The translations under genes and the position numbers were made by a program. From Zingiber officinale (lineage: Eukaryota > Streptophyta > Magnoliopsida > Zingiberales > Zingiberaceae), in assembly GCF_018446385.1 (NCBI RefSeq), contig NC_055990.1, forward strand, positions 30,713,891-30,777,890: DNA of 64,000 bases, written 5' to 3'. Each line of letters opens with the position of its first letter. Positions within the stretch are counted from its first letter, which is position 1. Positions 1-11,950 of this stretch are shown in pieces. Below the pieces are notes generated by a model. That model had not been told where the DNA came from. It worked only from the letters and a program-made list of their open reading frames with translations, and made no database searches.

Positions 1-535
1 ACTAAGTGGGAGAGGGATTTTTAAGTAAATCCCATGGTCTCCATTACTGGTTTGTAAGTGATGCAAACAAGCTTGCGCGTTGGCTCTGAGTGCCTTCCTC
101 CATAACGGATGAGCTTGTTTGTAAATCACTGGAACAGACTTCCATTTTTGGATGACTATAGGAAATTAATTAAGAGCGTGTGATCTTCCCCAACGGAAGG
201 GGCATAATCTTATTAATGGACTTAGTGTCAAGTAATGGTATACACTTAGACACATCTAATAGTATCCTCCCCATCGGAGTCACTGCTATTATTTGTGTGA
301 CCAAATGATACCAACTATTAATTTTATTTGTCAAAAAGTTAGGTTGACAAGATAATAAAATTAATGGGTTAAAACCCTCCTTTTACAAATGTTGAATTTG
401 TATACGTCCACACTAACGTGACATACAAAATTCACGGTGTTATGAGGTGTTGGTTAATTTAAAATAGTATTGTTTGAGGAATCAATATTATTCTAAATTT
501 AGAGTTCTGACCAAAAGTTATTTGTGATTCTTAGG
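1..535 (+). other. Untranslated leader of Copia-A
   Basis: No coding potential is seen. The stretch precedes the gag ATG at 536 and is AT-rich with short repeated pieces, which fits the long untranslated leader of large copia elements. The LTR end and primer-binding site must lie upstream of base 1. Confidence 0.5.
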
Positions 536-2129
536 ATGACTTTCAACCCACTGTCCATCATACTTCAACAGAATAAACTTATTGGACCTAATTACATAGA
601 TTGGAAAAGGAACTGGACATTGTTCTTACTGCTATAAATTTGTACTGTCGAAGAGTTCCCTCAAGCACCTAATGGTGAGTCTACCCAAGAGGAGATTGAA
701 TATCATAGGAAATGGGTAAGCAGATGAGATGGCGCGGTGTTACATTTGGCTTCAATGTCAAATGTATTGCAATATCAGCATCAAGATTTACCAACATGAT
801 ATTATGAACACTCTAAAGGAACTCTTTGGTCATCAGGATAGGGCTTAGGCAAGAAGCCATGAGAAAGATAATGACCACCACGAGGGTACTCTGTGAGGGA
901 TCATATCCTAAAGATGATGGCTTATCCGAACGAGATAGATCCTTGGAGGAGAAATTGATGGGAAACCCAGATCGATATGATCCTCCAAACGCTACCTAGA
1001 AGTTTTGAGCCGTTTGAACTATAATATGAATAAAAGGATTTATTCATTGGGGGAACTTCAAGCAGCAGAAGGATTATTTCGTCACAATTCTCAAATTCAC
1101 TTTGCTGAAAATGGTTCTACTTCTAAACCGAAAGGAAAGGAGAAGAAGAAACAAGTTGGCTCAGCAAAGAAAGTGAATAAATCTCAGAGTATGGGATTTA
1201 AAGCGGGAGTAAAGAAGCCGAAGGGCAAATGCTTCATCTGCAAGCAGGCAGGACATTGGAAGGCGGACTGTCCTCGTAGGAACCAAAACAAAGGTATATC
1301 TCATGCTCTAGTTGTTGAAACATGTTTAGCGGTGTTATCTACCAGCACCTGGTGTGCAGATACGGGAGCCACTGATCATGTCTGCAATTCTCTGCAGGGG
1401 TTCCAGGAAACCCGACGACTATCTGAAGGAGAGATTGCCGTCTACATGGGCAATGCTACTAAGGTGGCAGCTGTTGCAGTGGGAGACGTCTACTTATCTT
1501 TTAGTAGAAATAGAAATTTGATTTTAAGAAATTATCTTTATGTACCCAGTTTTAGAAAGAATTTAATTTCAGTTTCTAAACTGTTTTTAGATGGATATTC
1601 AGTTTCCTTTAGTAACGATGTAATTATTAAAAGAAATAAAGTGATTATCTGTTCTGGTGCATTAGTTGGCAATTTGTATACTTTAAATCCAATTTCTTCC
1701 ACAAAGCAAAACATGGAAATTTATAACTCATCTTCTAATTCTAATAAGAGAAAAGAACCTTCGGAAATGAACCAAGCATATCTTTGGCATCTAAGGCTTA
1801 GTCATATTAACTTAAGTCGGATTCAGAGGCTTATAGCCGATGGACTTTTGAGTCCATTAGAGTTGGAAAATTTTACAACTTGTGAATCATGCTTAGAAGG
1901 TAAAATGACCAAAAGGTCGTTCAAGGCCAAGGGGTATAGAGCCAAAGAAGTGTTAGAATTGGTTCACTCTGATTTGTGTGGTCCTATGTCTGTCCAGGCA
2001 AGAGGAGGTTTTGAATACTTTGTCTCTTTTATAGACGATTATTCAAGATACGGATACATTTACCTAATGCGCCGAAGTCAGTGCTTTGATAAGTTCAAAG
2101 AATACAAGGTGATGTGGAGAAACGACTAG
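536..2129 (+). pseudogene. Copia-A gag, protease and N-terminal integrase remnant
   Basis: A start at 536 opens a copia gag reading MTFNPLSIILQQNKL, followed by a GPNYIDWKRNW motif, but the frame is broken within about 100 bp. The long open part, 1005-2129 (374 codons), holds the zinc knuckle CFICKQAGHWKADCP (about 1230-1275). Next comes an aspartic protease site, WCADTGATDHVC (about 1350). The integrase pre-domain follows, with LWHLRLSHINLSRIQRL and a CESC zinc pair (about 1780-1905). The start of the catalytic core then shows a first acidic residue in the LVHSDLCGP context, before a frameshift. In a working element this encodes the nucleocapsid, the polyprotein-cleaving protease and the integrase N-terminus. 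This copy is inactive. Confidence 0.8.
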
Positions 2130-3833
2130 GTAAAGTATCAAGACACTACCCGATCGTGGTGGCGAATACCTCTTAGGAGAGTTTAGGAATTACTTATCGA
2201 GGTCCGGATTTAATCCCAGTTGTCCGCACCTGGTACACGAATGGTGTAGCAGAGCGAAGGAATAGGACTCTTATGGAGATGGTTAGATCGACGATGAGTT
2301 ATTCATACCAAATTCGTTTGGGGATATGCTCTAGAAGCAGACATTCCGAACTTAGTACCTTCTAAATCAGTTTCTTCTACTCCTATAGAATTATGGAATG
2401 GGCGAAAACCGTCTAAGACATATTCGGTTGGGGTAGTCCAGACATGTGCTGAAACTAGATGGAATCCCGTACAGAAGTTCGCGTGTTTGTAGGATATCCC
2501 AAAGGAACGAAGGTGGTTTATTTTATAGTCCTAAAGACCGAAGGTCATTGTTAGCACCAATGCCCGCTTTTAGAAAAGACTATATAATGGATCACAAGCC
2601 CGAAGTAAAGTTGTTTTAGAAGAACTAAGAGAGGACACGTCTACTTTAGTACCAGCAGATGAAATACCACAAGAGACCGCAACACGTGTCACACATGATA
2701 CACAACCACGACGGTGCCTCGTCGTAGTGGGAGGGTTGTAAGCAACCTAGAGATTCATGTTTTGGGAGAGTCTTGGACTTGATCCGGTAAACATGAACCT
2801 GATCACATATTATGAAGCACTCCAAGATATAGATGCGATCTTGGCAAAGGCGATGAATTCTATAGAGTCTATGTACTCTAATAAGGTCCAGGAGCTTGTA
2901 GAACCACCGATGGTGTAAAAGCCGTTGGATGCAAGTGGATCTACAAAAGGAAAAGAGGGGACGGGAAGGTAGAAACCTTCAAAGCTAGGCTTGTTGCGAA
3001 AGGGTACACTCGTAAAGAGGGAATCGATTATGAGGAAACTTTTCACGGTAGCCATGCTTAAGTCTATCCGGATACTTTTATCCATTCTTTGCTCATATGG
3101 ATTATGAGATTTGGCAAATGGATGTCAAGACTTTCCTTAATGGAAGTCTTGAAGAGAACATCCATATGAAGCAACGGAAGGGTTCATTGAAAAGGCAAAG
3201 AGCATCTAGTGTACAAGCTCAATCGGTCCATTTATGGACTGAAGCAAGCTTCAAGGTCTTGGAACATCCGGTTTAATGAAGTAATCTAGTCATGGATTTA
3301 TTCATTGTCCGGATGAGTCTTGTGTATACAAGAAGTGTAACGTAAACGTGGTGGTATTTCTTGTACTATCGTAGATGATATTTTGTTAATTGGCAACAAT
3401 GTCAAGGTATTATCGACGTAAGGGTATGGTTATCCAAACAATTTGATATGAAGGACTTAGGAGAGTGTGCACATTCTTGGGATCAAAGTGATAAGGGATC
3501 GCAAGAAAGAATGTTGTGTCATCCCAAGCTTCATATATAGATACAATCCTTGCTCGTTTTAGCATGCAGTTCCAAGAAAGGTTTCTTACCTTTAGGCATG
3601 GAGTAGCTCTATCTAAAGAGATGTCTCCAAGACATCAAAAAGATAGAGGACATGAAAGCAGCCTTATGCTTCGGTGTAGGAAGCCTAATGTATGCAATGC
3701 TATGTACGAGACACGATATCTATTTTGCCGGCATAGTTAGCGAATATCGAGTAACCTGACAAGGACATTGGGCTGGTAAAGCATATATTAAAGTACCGAG
3801 AAGGACTAGAGATTATATGCTAGTTTATCAGCG
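2130..3833 (+). pseudogene. Copia-A integrase C-terminus and reverse transcriptase, frameshifted
   Basis: There is no long open frame, but copia polymerase pieces appear in changing frames. They include an RGGEY-like integrase piece near 2157, an IWQMDVKT-like RT block near 3110, a YGLKQASRSWN block near 3238 and a YVDD-type active-site block near 3365. Many single-base indels separate them. This is the decayed middle of the pol gene. Confidence 0.65.
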
Positions 3834-4364
3834 ATGATTTACTCACATGGGTTACACGGATTGATTTCCAATCGAGATAGGGATATGAAGTCTACATCAG
3901 GCTATGTGTTTACTTTAGGAGGTGGAGCCATTTCATGGAGGAGTGTTAAGCAGAAATGCGTTTCGGACTCAACCATGGAAGCTGAGTATGTAGCAGCCTC
4001 TGAGGCAGCTAAAGAAGCAGTATGGCTCAGGAACTTTCTAATGGACTTAGATGTGATTCCTGGTTTGCCCAAAATCATCACAATTTATTGTGATAATAGC
4101 GGTACAGTTGCAAACTCGAAGGAACCACGAGCTCATAAGGCAAGTAAACATATAGAGCGCAAGTACCACCTGATACGAGATATCGTGAAGCGAGGAGAAG
4201 TTGTCATCGCCAAGATTGCATCAGCGGATAACCTGGCAAATCCTTTCAGCAAAAGCTTTCGATCGGCATGTGGAGGGAATGAGAATCAGATGTATGGTAG
4301 AAGATATGACAGCTTAGTCATTAGTATAAGTGGGAGATTGTTGGAGTGTATACTGAAAGCCTAA
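3834..4364 (+). pseudogene. Copia-A RNase H remnant
   Basis: The open frame of 176 codons shows the copia RNase H blocks [20 protein letters not shown], a [22 protein letters not shown] block, a [10 protein letters not shown] block and a [13 protein letters not shown] block. The Asp-Glu-Asp residues of the nuclease are visible. The native end of pol lies near the polypurine tract at 4329-4338; the last codons to 4364 are read-through into the LTR. The upstream connection to RT is lost. Confidence 0.8.
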
Positions 4365-5295
4365 GCTTTGTAAACATTCATTATGAATAAAGAATCACAT
4401 TTGGTCAAATTGTCTACATTTGTTTGTAGTTGTTCATTTAATTTATATTGTAGATAACATAGTATGTGGTGCCACATGCAGAAGATGATGTTATCAGTAC
4501 CTTATAAATTATAAACAGTAGCTCACGACCAAAATGGAAAGGAACAAACCATTAGAAGGTCGTAGTGTAATTAGGTATTAGTTTATCTTGACTATATAAT
4601 TACACTAGTACACTTAGAGTGTATTGAGTAGGACCATTTGAGGTCGTTTCTTTTATACTGACTTTATAAAGGAGCAAAGACCTCTGTTATTATGGAAGTG
4701 TGTGCTCTTAATCCTAATATAATAACAAGCACATATATTTGATATTTATTTCTTTAATTTATCAATGGGTGAGATTTAGTTCGATGAATCAATAAGCCCG
4801 ATAAGTTGGGAAATGATATTACTTATAGTGTGTGTTGTTGATTATAGAAGGAAACTGTGTCCTAGAGATACTAGGTTGATAATGTCCTCAAGAGGAGCTC
4901 ATAAAGATTGTCATGTTAAACCCTGCAGGTGGACTTAGTCCGACATGATAATAAGGTTGAGTGGTACTACTCTTGGACTTAGATATTAATTAAATGAGTT
5001 GTCAGTAACTCACTTAATTAATGGACATTCGATATCTTAAACACAGGGAGACTAACACACTCATAATAAGAAGGAGCCCAAAAATGTAATTTGGGATTGG
5101 TGCGATAGTTCAATGATAGTTCTCTAGTGGAATGAATTATCATTGATAAAATTAAGTTGTGTGTTCGGGGCGAACACGGGATGCTTAATTTTATCGGGAG
5201 ACCAAAACCAATTCCTCCTCTCGGGCCCTATCGTAGCCTCTTATTTGTAGAGTTCTATACCCACCTATACCCACCTTCTATACCCACCCAATAGG

Positions 5296-5391
5296 GGCCG
5301 GCCAAGCTAGCTTGGGAAACAAGCTAGGGCCGGCCTAGGTATAAGATTGGGTGGCCGGCCCTAGCTTGAACCCAAGCTAGTGGGGCCGGCC
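5296..5391 (+). promoter_or_regulatory. Paired GGCCGGCC inverted repeats in Copia-A U3
   Basis: GGCCGGCC occurs at 5296, 5328, 5353 and 5384. Between the first and second, and between the third and fourth, the arms CTAGCTTG and CAAGCTAG face each other across 5-nt (GGAAA) and 4-nt (AACC) loops. Two long hairpins or cruciforms are therefore possible. Further single GGCCGGCC copies lie at 5723 and 5917. Function is not known; position and form resemble the arrays in elements B, C and D. Confidence 0.6.
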
Positions 5392-5841
5392 AAAATAAAT
5401 TAAAAAGAATTTTAATTTTAATTTTTATTATATGGAAGAAATAATTTATTAAAGAGAATTAAAATTAAATTATCTCTCTTGTAAAATTTACAAAAGATTA
5501 AAGGAAGAGATTAGATCTCTTTCCTTATTTGTAGATTGATGAAATATTTTATTTTCTCTTTAAAATTATCCACATGTTGATAAAATTAAAATTATAGAAA
5601 TTTTCTTTTATCAACCATGAAGAGATTTTTAGAGAGAAATTTTATTTTTAAAATTTCTGGAAACAAATTAGGAAGTTTTAATTTGTTGATTAAAACTTGT
5701 CTAATTTTTTCTTCATTGATGTGGCCGGCCACTTGAATTTAATTGGGGAAATTTTATTTTATTTTTCTCAATTAAATCATGTTAAGGAAATTGAGGAAAT
5801 TTTATTGTAATTAAATTTCCTAATTTGCCTAGGCCAAGGAA

Positions 5842-5849
5842 TATAAAAG
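5842..5849 (+). promoter_or_regulatory. TATA box of Copia-A LTR
   Basis: TATAAAAG lies in the second half of the LTR in the sense orientation, where the U3/R junction is expected. Confidence 0.5.
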
Positions 5850-6740
5850 AAGGGGTGAGGGTGCCTTCATTAGAGACAACATCTATTATTTCTCTCCCTC
5901 TTTTGTTCCTTGGTGTGGCCGGCCATCCTCTCCCTCTCTTCCTCTTGTGGTGGCCGAATCTCCCTCTTCCATTGGAGCTCTTGTGGTGGCCGGATACTAC
6001 TCGGAGAAGAAGAAGAAGAAGGAGAGAAAGCTAGCATCTCTTGGAGCTTGGTTAGTGTTTTGATTTTCTTCCTTGGTGAAGCTTTTCCTTTGTGGCCGAA
6101 CCTAGCTAGGAGGAGAAGGTGGTTGGTGGTTTCTCATCTCGGAAGATCGTTGCCCACACAACGTCCGAGGTTAGAAGAGGAATACGATAGAAGATCAAGA
6201 GGTTTTTTTACAAGGTATAAGTAGTAATTTTTCTTTCCGCATCATACTAGTTATTTATGGAAATAATACCAAATACAAGAGGCTTACATTCTAGAATTTC
6301 GAATATGTTTTTCGATATTGTGTTCTTTAGGTTTTTCTTTTCCTTGTGATTTGATTGTTCTTTTCGGTTAACCTAAAGTTATTTTAGGAAATTAAATATT
6401 AGATTTCTATAAAAGGTTTTGTCTAGTCGGTGGTGGTTGCTCCCATATCCAAGAAGGTCGTGTGCCTCGCCACGTCAATACTGGGAACCAATTATGGAAA
6501 TTAATATTTAATGGAATTAATAACTTAAGGTGATTTGAGTCGAACGTGTTAAGTTCCGCAGGAGATCCAAGTCAAAACCTAAAAGAACAAATAGATTAAG
6601 TTTTGGATCAAACGTGTTAAGTTCCGCAGGCGATTCAAAATTTAATTTAAAAGAACACATGGTAGCTAGGAAAAGGTTCAGATCTTTGTACAAAATTTTT
6701 GTACAGTGGAACCTCTAGGTTTTCCGTGTAGCAACCAACA

Positions 6741-6994
6741 TTCTCCACCCTTGGTAGTTACCATAAAGGAGAGTTTTATTAGTGGAGGGTGTGTGTGTAG
6801 GTGTGGATCCTTGGACTAGTCACCTCTTGTGAGGTGGATACCAAGTAAACCAACATTGTTAGCGTTGTGTGATTTGTTTCTGTATTTTCCGCTGCGCATC
6901 TTTGAAGAAACAAGCAACGCCGAGCACCGAGCACGCGACGAGCTATTCACCCCCCCCTCTAGCTACTTTCGGTCCTAACAAGTGGTATCAGAGC
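6741..6994 (+). repeat. Element B 5' LTR remnant and primer-binding site
   Basis: 6741-6980 is the 3' end of the LTR, ending CCTAACA. It is nearly identical to 12740-12983. TGGTATCAGAGC at 6983-6994 is the initiator tRNA-Met primer-binding site found in plant copia elements. The rest of this LTR lies on the far side of Copia-A, outside the window. Confidence 0.85.
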
Positions 6995-7114
6995 GAGGTC
7001 GCTCTTCACTGGAATCATCGCCGGAAGGGTCAAGCATAATAAGAAGAGCTAGAGGGTGAAGAAGTTGAAGCAAAATTGTCAAAGTCAAAGAAAGTCAAAA
7101 GCTCAACTTCTACA

Positions 7115-8278
7115 ATGGAATTCCGAGATGGGCTCGGATTCGACACGAGGGTGGCTCCACCATACACTTCCACGAGCTTCGATTCTTAGAAATCAAGAAT
7201 AAAAAATTTTCTTATGATGGAGATAGAGCAATGGTTTGCTCTTATGGAAGGCTTCAAGACTCCAATAAACTCAAAGGGCAATGTTCTCAAGAGGAGCAAG
7301 TGGAGCCAAGAGCAAGTCCAAAGGTACGAGGCCAATGACAAAGTGACCAAGCTTTTGGTCAATTTATTGCCAAGCACCATCCTTTGCAAAATTAGAGAAT
7401 TTGAAGATGCAAAGGAATTATGGAGTAAATTGGCCAAGCTTCATGAAGAGATCCCCTCCACTGTACAAGAGCATGAAGAATCCAGAGAGGGTGACTCTTT
7501 GGAGCAAGACCAAGAGGAGGACTCCGAGGTTGAGAGATGCTCAACCTCCGAAGAAGAAATCTAAGAAGCTTCATCCTCAAGGGAATGCAACGAAGGGAAC
7601 AAGGAGGGAGCATACTCCTTATTTCATATTCAAGATGATGAAGCCTCCACCTCTAGGATTGAGGGGGAGCAATCCTTGGTGACGCCGGATCAAGAAGAAG
7701 GAGAACCTTCTACATCCGGGTCAAGAGAAGAAGAGGAGGAAGAAGCTTCTACCTCCACAAGTCAAGAAAAATCAAATGGAGGAGAATCAAGGTCTGATCA
7801 AGAGGAAGCTTCTACCTCCGGATCAAAAGGAGGATCAAGTGCCATCCCTACACATAAAGGTATAAACATTTCAATAAATAATAAAGATCACATTATTTGT
7901 TTTGAGTGTAGGGAAAAAGGGCACTACAAGAGCAAGTGCCCTAAATTGGCCAAGAAGAACGGCCAAGTGGCACAAAAGGGCAAGGTGAAGCCCAAGGAGA
8001 CCATTCCCGGAACGAAGAAGAGCAAGGAGCATATCATATGCTTCTCTTGCAATCAAAAGGGGCATTACCGGAGTCAATGCCCTAAAGAGAAGAAGACGGT
8101 CAAGGCTCAAGGAGGAAGCTCAACTCAAGGGGGAGCCTCCAAGGTAAAAAAGAATGTATCTTTTATTGAGCCTGTTCCCTTGCAAAATGGTAAAAAACAT
8201 GCTAGGTCAAACTTATATCATTTTAATGCTATTTACCATAAAATAGGAGGCATGATAGCGTTAAGGAAAAACATATAG
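7115..8278 (+). pseudogene. Element B gag
   Basis: The frame starting at 7115 (MEFRDGLGFDTR) runs to 8278 with only two internal stops, TAG at 7187 and TAA at 7562. It holds a UBN2-type gag core (IEQWFALMEGFKTP through CKIREFEDAKELWSKLAKLHEE). An acidic Ser/Thr-rich spacer follows, then two CCHC zinc knuckles, CFECREKGHYKSKCP (about 7901) and CFSCNQKGHYRSQCP (about 8041). The product would be the RNA-binding capsid protein that packages element RNA. The first stop replaces the Trp expected in the FD-x-W-K motif. A frameshift near 8250-8270 leads into the next segment. Confidence 0.8.
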
Positions 8279-8907
8279 CTTTTCATGCTAAAAGTACTAC
8301 ACCTAAGGCTAGGAATGTAGGTAAAAGTCTAGGCAAGAACTCTAAGGATTTTAGCTACAAGCCTAGAAGCAAAAATGCTTATGCACTTAATGGAAAATCA
8401 AAATCTAAGGATTTAATGGTAGAAAATCAAGTCTTGAGGTCAAGGCTTGATAAAATGAAAAAGACCCTAAAAAGGATGGAAAATATCCTAAAAGGGCAAA
8501 ATGAGCATAGCCTAGGTCTAGGAGCACAAAGGTCATCCAATGGCCATAGAGGTTTGGGATACAAACCAAAGGCTAAGAAGGATGTGCCCTCTTACCATAG
8601 GGTTCCATATAGTTATGGAATTAATCCTAGGTCTAGTGGTCAAGTCAAGAATACTAGGGAAGTCATCCCTAAGAGTATTTTTACAATAAATGTGACTAAA
8701 ACTTCTAAGAAGTCTAAGAAAGTCACTAACAAGGTCACCAGGGAGGCTATTCCTAGAGTTGACATAGAAAATATGACCAAGGCTTCTAAGAAGCCCAATA
8801 AGGTCACTAGGAAGGTATCTAGGGAAGTTATCCCTAGTGAGTACCTAGAGCATCCAAGGAGCACCAATAGGTGTTGGGTTTCTAGGAGCATCTTCTCTAC
8901 CCCATAG
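8279..8907 (+). pseudogene. Element B gag C-terminal spacer ending at the WVPK-like motif
   Basis: After the frameshift the frame stays open to 8907. It has a short coiled-coil-like stretch (VENQVLRSRLDKMKKTLKRM, from about 8419) and a Lys/Thr-rich repeat. It ends NRCWVSRSIFSTP, which looks like the tryptophan-containing motif that precedes protease in related copia polyproteins. The frame stops right there and no protease follows. Confidence 0.6.
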
Positions 8908-11488
8908 ATGTGTTAGAGAGTGTCAACTCCGATTAGAAAGGTAGTTAACCCAACTTTGAGGAAATTGACACTCAAGGAGCATTTTGAAGGTTTTTGTTAA
9001 CCTTTGAAAATGAAATGGAATTATGGTTTACTCTTTGGAAAGAGTAAAATGTGCCCAAATTTGAGAAGTCTTGATTTTATTTTAAATGGCACAAATTTGG
9101 GAAAATATAAGAAATACCAAGTTGGAATTTTGATATTTTCTTAGAAATTAAAGGCAATTTAAGCCTTAATTTGAAGTGCTAATCTTATGGAAAAATGAAA
9201 TATGCCAACATTTGAGAAAAATGTTTAATTTCAATTGGCATAAATTAATCAAGGGATTTAGAAATGTCAATTTAGGTTTTGACATTTTCTTGAAGCATTT
9301 AGGGCAATCTAGGTTTAACGTTTTAAGTTAAAAACAAGTGGTATATTTTGAGTTAGCTAAGTGGTTAAGGATACTTAGATAGGTAATCTAGGTATATTTT
9401 ATTTATGCTAAACTTTGCCATGATTGTTTGCCCATTATATGCCATGACATCATATTTAGTTTTGTATTTTGCATTCATTCCTTTATTATGAAAAATACAA
9501 AAATACCATGTCATGTCATACATACATCATGTAGCTATAGGGATCCTTCTTTTGAAAGCTATTTTATTTTGATGTATGTCATAACATTATCATGCATTAG
9601 TTTGATTTCCTTAAAATTAAGGACAAATGTTTTTACCAACAAGTGGTATAAACAAATGGCATTTATATACAAGTTATACCAACAAGTGGTATATCAACAA
9701 GTGGTATACCAACAAGTGGTATTTATACACAAGTGGAATCAACAAGTAACATCCTTGGTGGATGTTCATCACTCAAAATGCCTAGATAGATATGCATGAT
9801 CCCTAGATTAGGGCAAAATCAAAATTTACATCTCACAAAGGCCTATAAGATGACTTGTATATGTTTTAGTGCACATTAGATACAAGTGAGATGTTAGGAT
9901 GATGAACAAAACTCAAGATGTTGATTTAGTGCATTCTTTTGAGTTTTAAGTTCATCAAAACACATAGTTATGTGTTTTCCCATCATTGGGAAAGCTAATG
10001 TACAAGTCATGTGCATTATGCCCAAGGAACATGGTGGGATATTGGTTTTGGAAAATGTTTTTAAAAATGCTTTTGGAAAACCTTGGTGAAGGCTATCTTT
10101 TGATAGTAATCATCATTGAATAGTTAGACACAAACTTGAAGAAAACACTAAAGTTTTTGTAAGTTTTCAAGTTTGTGTCAATCTTTGAAAATATTATGTA
10201 TTTTCATAGAAAACTATTTTTCCATGATAAAGTATGCCCTAAATAATGTCTACACGAAATTTCATGATTTTTGGATTTTTGTAGAATTTTCTAGGGGTTT
10301 CTGAAGTTGGCTGAATTTGAAATTCAGCAACTATCAGAGCTCCGATCGATCCATGGATCGATTGGAGTGCCTGAATAGATCAGTGGATCGATTCAGAAGG
10401 CAATTCTCGCGAGCAGAAGCTCGCTGGATCGATCAGCCGATCGATCTACACATCCTGAATCGATCAGTGGATCGATTCAGATAGGTTCAATCGATTGGAA
10501 CCCAACTCCAATCGATCCAGGATGCTGATTTTGGCTGAGAAAGCCTGATTTCAGCATTTTGAACCTTGTTTAGTCAATGTAATCATTCCAAACCCCTCAA
10601 AATACATGTGTATAAATAAAAAGGGAGTTTTCATGTTGAAAACAAGGATGGATTGGTTAAGGAAGACTATATTGAAGTTTAGGTTGAGGCTTGTTTCAAA
10701 TTTTGAATATTTGAACCTCAAAGCTTCTAAATTTGGGTTTCCTAAAGGATTAGGGATTTCAAGTCATTGTTGGTGCAATGACAGAAGTTACCACCATGTC
10801 TTTAGGGGGAGGGACTCTTTAAATGCATGAAAATTATTTTTCATGAACCTTGGAAGGTGGTTAACCTTCCGTTAAGAAAATGCTCAATGTTGAGCATTTG
10901 AATTTTAATGGGGAGTGGATATCCTCACCGTTCCACTGGTTTCAAGTGGATAATGCTCAAGGATGGGCATTTGCCTACATTGAGGGAGAATGTAGGGTTA
11001 AGGATAAATGAAGGGTATGAGGCCTTCATTTGGGTCATTAGACCTTGTTAATGCTCCAGGGCGAACATTGGTTGAAAATGAAGGGAATGAGACATTCATT
11101 ATCGTGTTGATCACAACGAGTGAAGTTGTGAACAATGATGCGCAACTCTTCAGGGGGAGAGTTTCAAATGGAAAGGTTCAACGAGTGAAGTTGTAACCAA
11201 TGATGAGTAACTCTTCAGGGGGAGAGTTTTCAACAAGTGGATTTGTTGATATGTGCCCAAAATTGGGGCATGGGTTGATGTGTGCTCAAAGATGGGTTGA
11301 TGTGTGCCAATAGGGAGAGAATGTGTGGTTCAAGTTAGGTCTTCATTACCTATGGGGGAGGTCATAGGGGGAGAATGAAGGGAACCAACATTCATACTTT
11401 GACATGAATGGAGTTAAGGCTATGGGATTAGCTTAACTCAGAATGGTCCAAACTTAAAGGTATTGTCAAACATCAAAAAGGGGGAGAT
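8908..11488 (+). other. Non-coding internal domain of element B
   Basis: No gene is seen. About 8990-10270 aligns by eye at high identity with 16600-17840 in element D, so it is a domain shared by two non-autonomous families. It includes a run of ACAAGTGGTAT-type repeats at 9640-9730, the palindrome cassette at 10298-10618, and AGGGGGAGA-type purine runs at about 10800-11490 that end in the polypurine tract. Confidence 0.6.
10298..10618 (+). promoter_or_regulatory. Internal hairpin cassette with ATCGAT core in element B
   Basis: The cassette opens with TTTCTGAAGTTGGCT (10298) and closes with TATAAATA (10611). In between are inverted repeats built on ATCGAT: 10340-10367 (12-bp stem, loop CATG, one G.T pair), 10371-10396 (loop AGTG, one mismatch), 10409-10424 (GCGAGC and GCTCGC, loop AGAA) and 10455-10480 (perfect 11-bp stem, loop AGTG). 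Element D has a matching cassette with a different core. Function is unknown. Confidence 0.55.
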
Positions 11489-11717
11489 TGTTGGTGCAAT
11501 ATCCCTTAGGTCAAGGTTGACTGAGTTGACCAAGCTTGAGTCTTGGTCATAGTTTCGATGTTTGACAATACATGTAGACACAATGGACAATACAGGTGCA
11601 GTTGTTCATGTGAGGAGATTCTGATCAGGGACTGATCAGTGTGAATGAAGAAAAGTCAAGTAGGTCAAGAGTGACCGGATACCTGACTGGGAAGTCCTAA
11701 CTGGAAGGTTAGGCAGA

Positions 11718-11950
11718 TGGAAAGTCCTAGTGAGTAAAGCTAGGCAGAAGGAAATCATGGTGAGTGAAGCCAGGTGAAAGTCCTAGTGAGTGAAGCTAGG
11801 CAGAAGGAAATCCTGGTGAGTGAAGCCAGGTGAAAGTCCTAGTGAGTGAAGCTAGGCAGAAGGAAATCCTGGTAAGTGAAGCCAGGTAAAAGTCCTAGTG
11901 AGTGAAGCTAGGCAGATGGTAGGTGAAAGTCCTGGTGAGTGAAGCCAGGC
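11718..11950 (+). repeat. Tandem repeat of about 56 bp in element B LTR
   Basis: About four copies of a unit with two similar halves: AGTCCTAGTGAGTGAAGCTAGG and a variant AATCCTGGTGAGTGAAGCCAGG. The halves differ by paired changes (CTAG and CTGG against GCTAGG and GCCAGG), so each half keeps its own inverted complementarity. Confidence 0.65.

Larger units (their letters stand above)
1..6740 (+). mobile_element. Copia-A, Ty1/copia retrotransposon, 5' LTR outside window
   Basis: This is a degenerate Ty1/copia element. The visible order is leader, gag, protease, integrase, reverse transcriptase, RNase H, polypurine tract and 3' LTR, which is the copia order (integrase before RT). The 3' LTR starts TGTTGG after a polypurine tract at 4329-4338 and ends CCAACA at 6740. 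The next base begins an LTR fragment of another family (element B). B's intact 3' LTR reads on uninterrupted at the homologous point near 12740, so Copia-A inserted into B's 5' LTR. The expected duplicated target TTCTC is seen on the right side only, because the left end lies upstream of the window. Confidence 0.85.
4339..6740 (+). repeat. Copia-A 3' LTR
   Basis: This LTR is about 2.4 kb, long for a copia LTR, starting TGTTGG and ending CCAACA. It contains an AT-rich first kilobase, a GGCCGGCC-rich block at 5296-5391, a TATA box at 5842, and a GC-richer R/U5 part. It has no gene; small frames around 5825-6224 are low-complexity read-through. The mate LTR is outside the window, so its age cannot be judged. 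Confidence 0.75.

Noticed and set aside
10330-10530. ATCGAT palindromes first considered as a CRISPR-like array
   Set aside because: Spacing is irregular, the repeats are inverted rather than direct, and the context is a plant retrotransposon.
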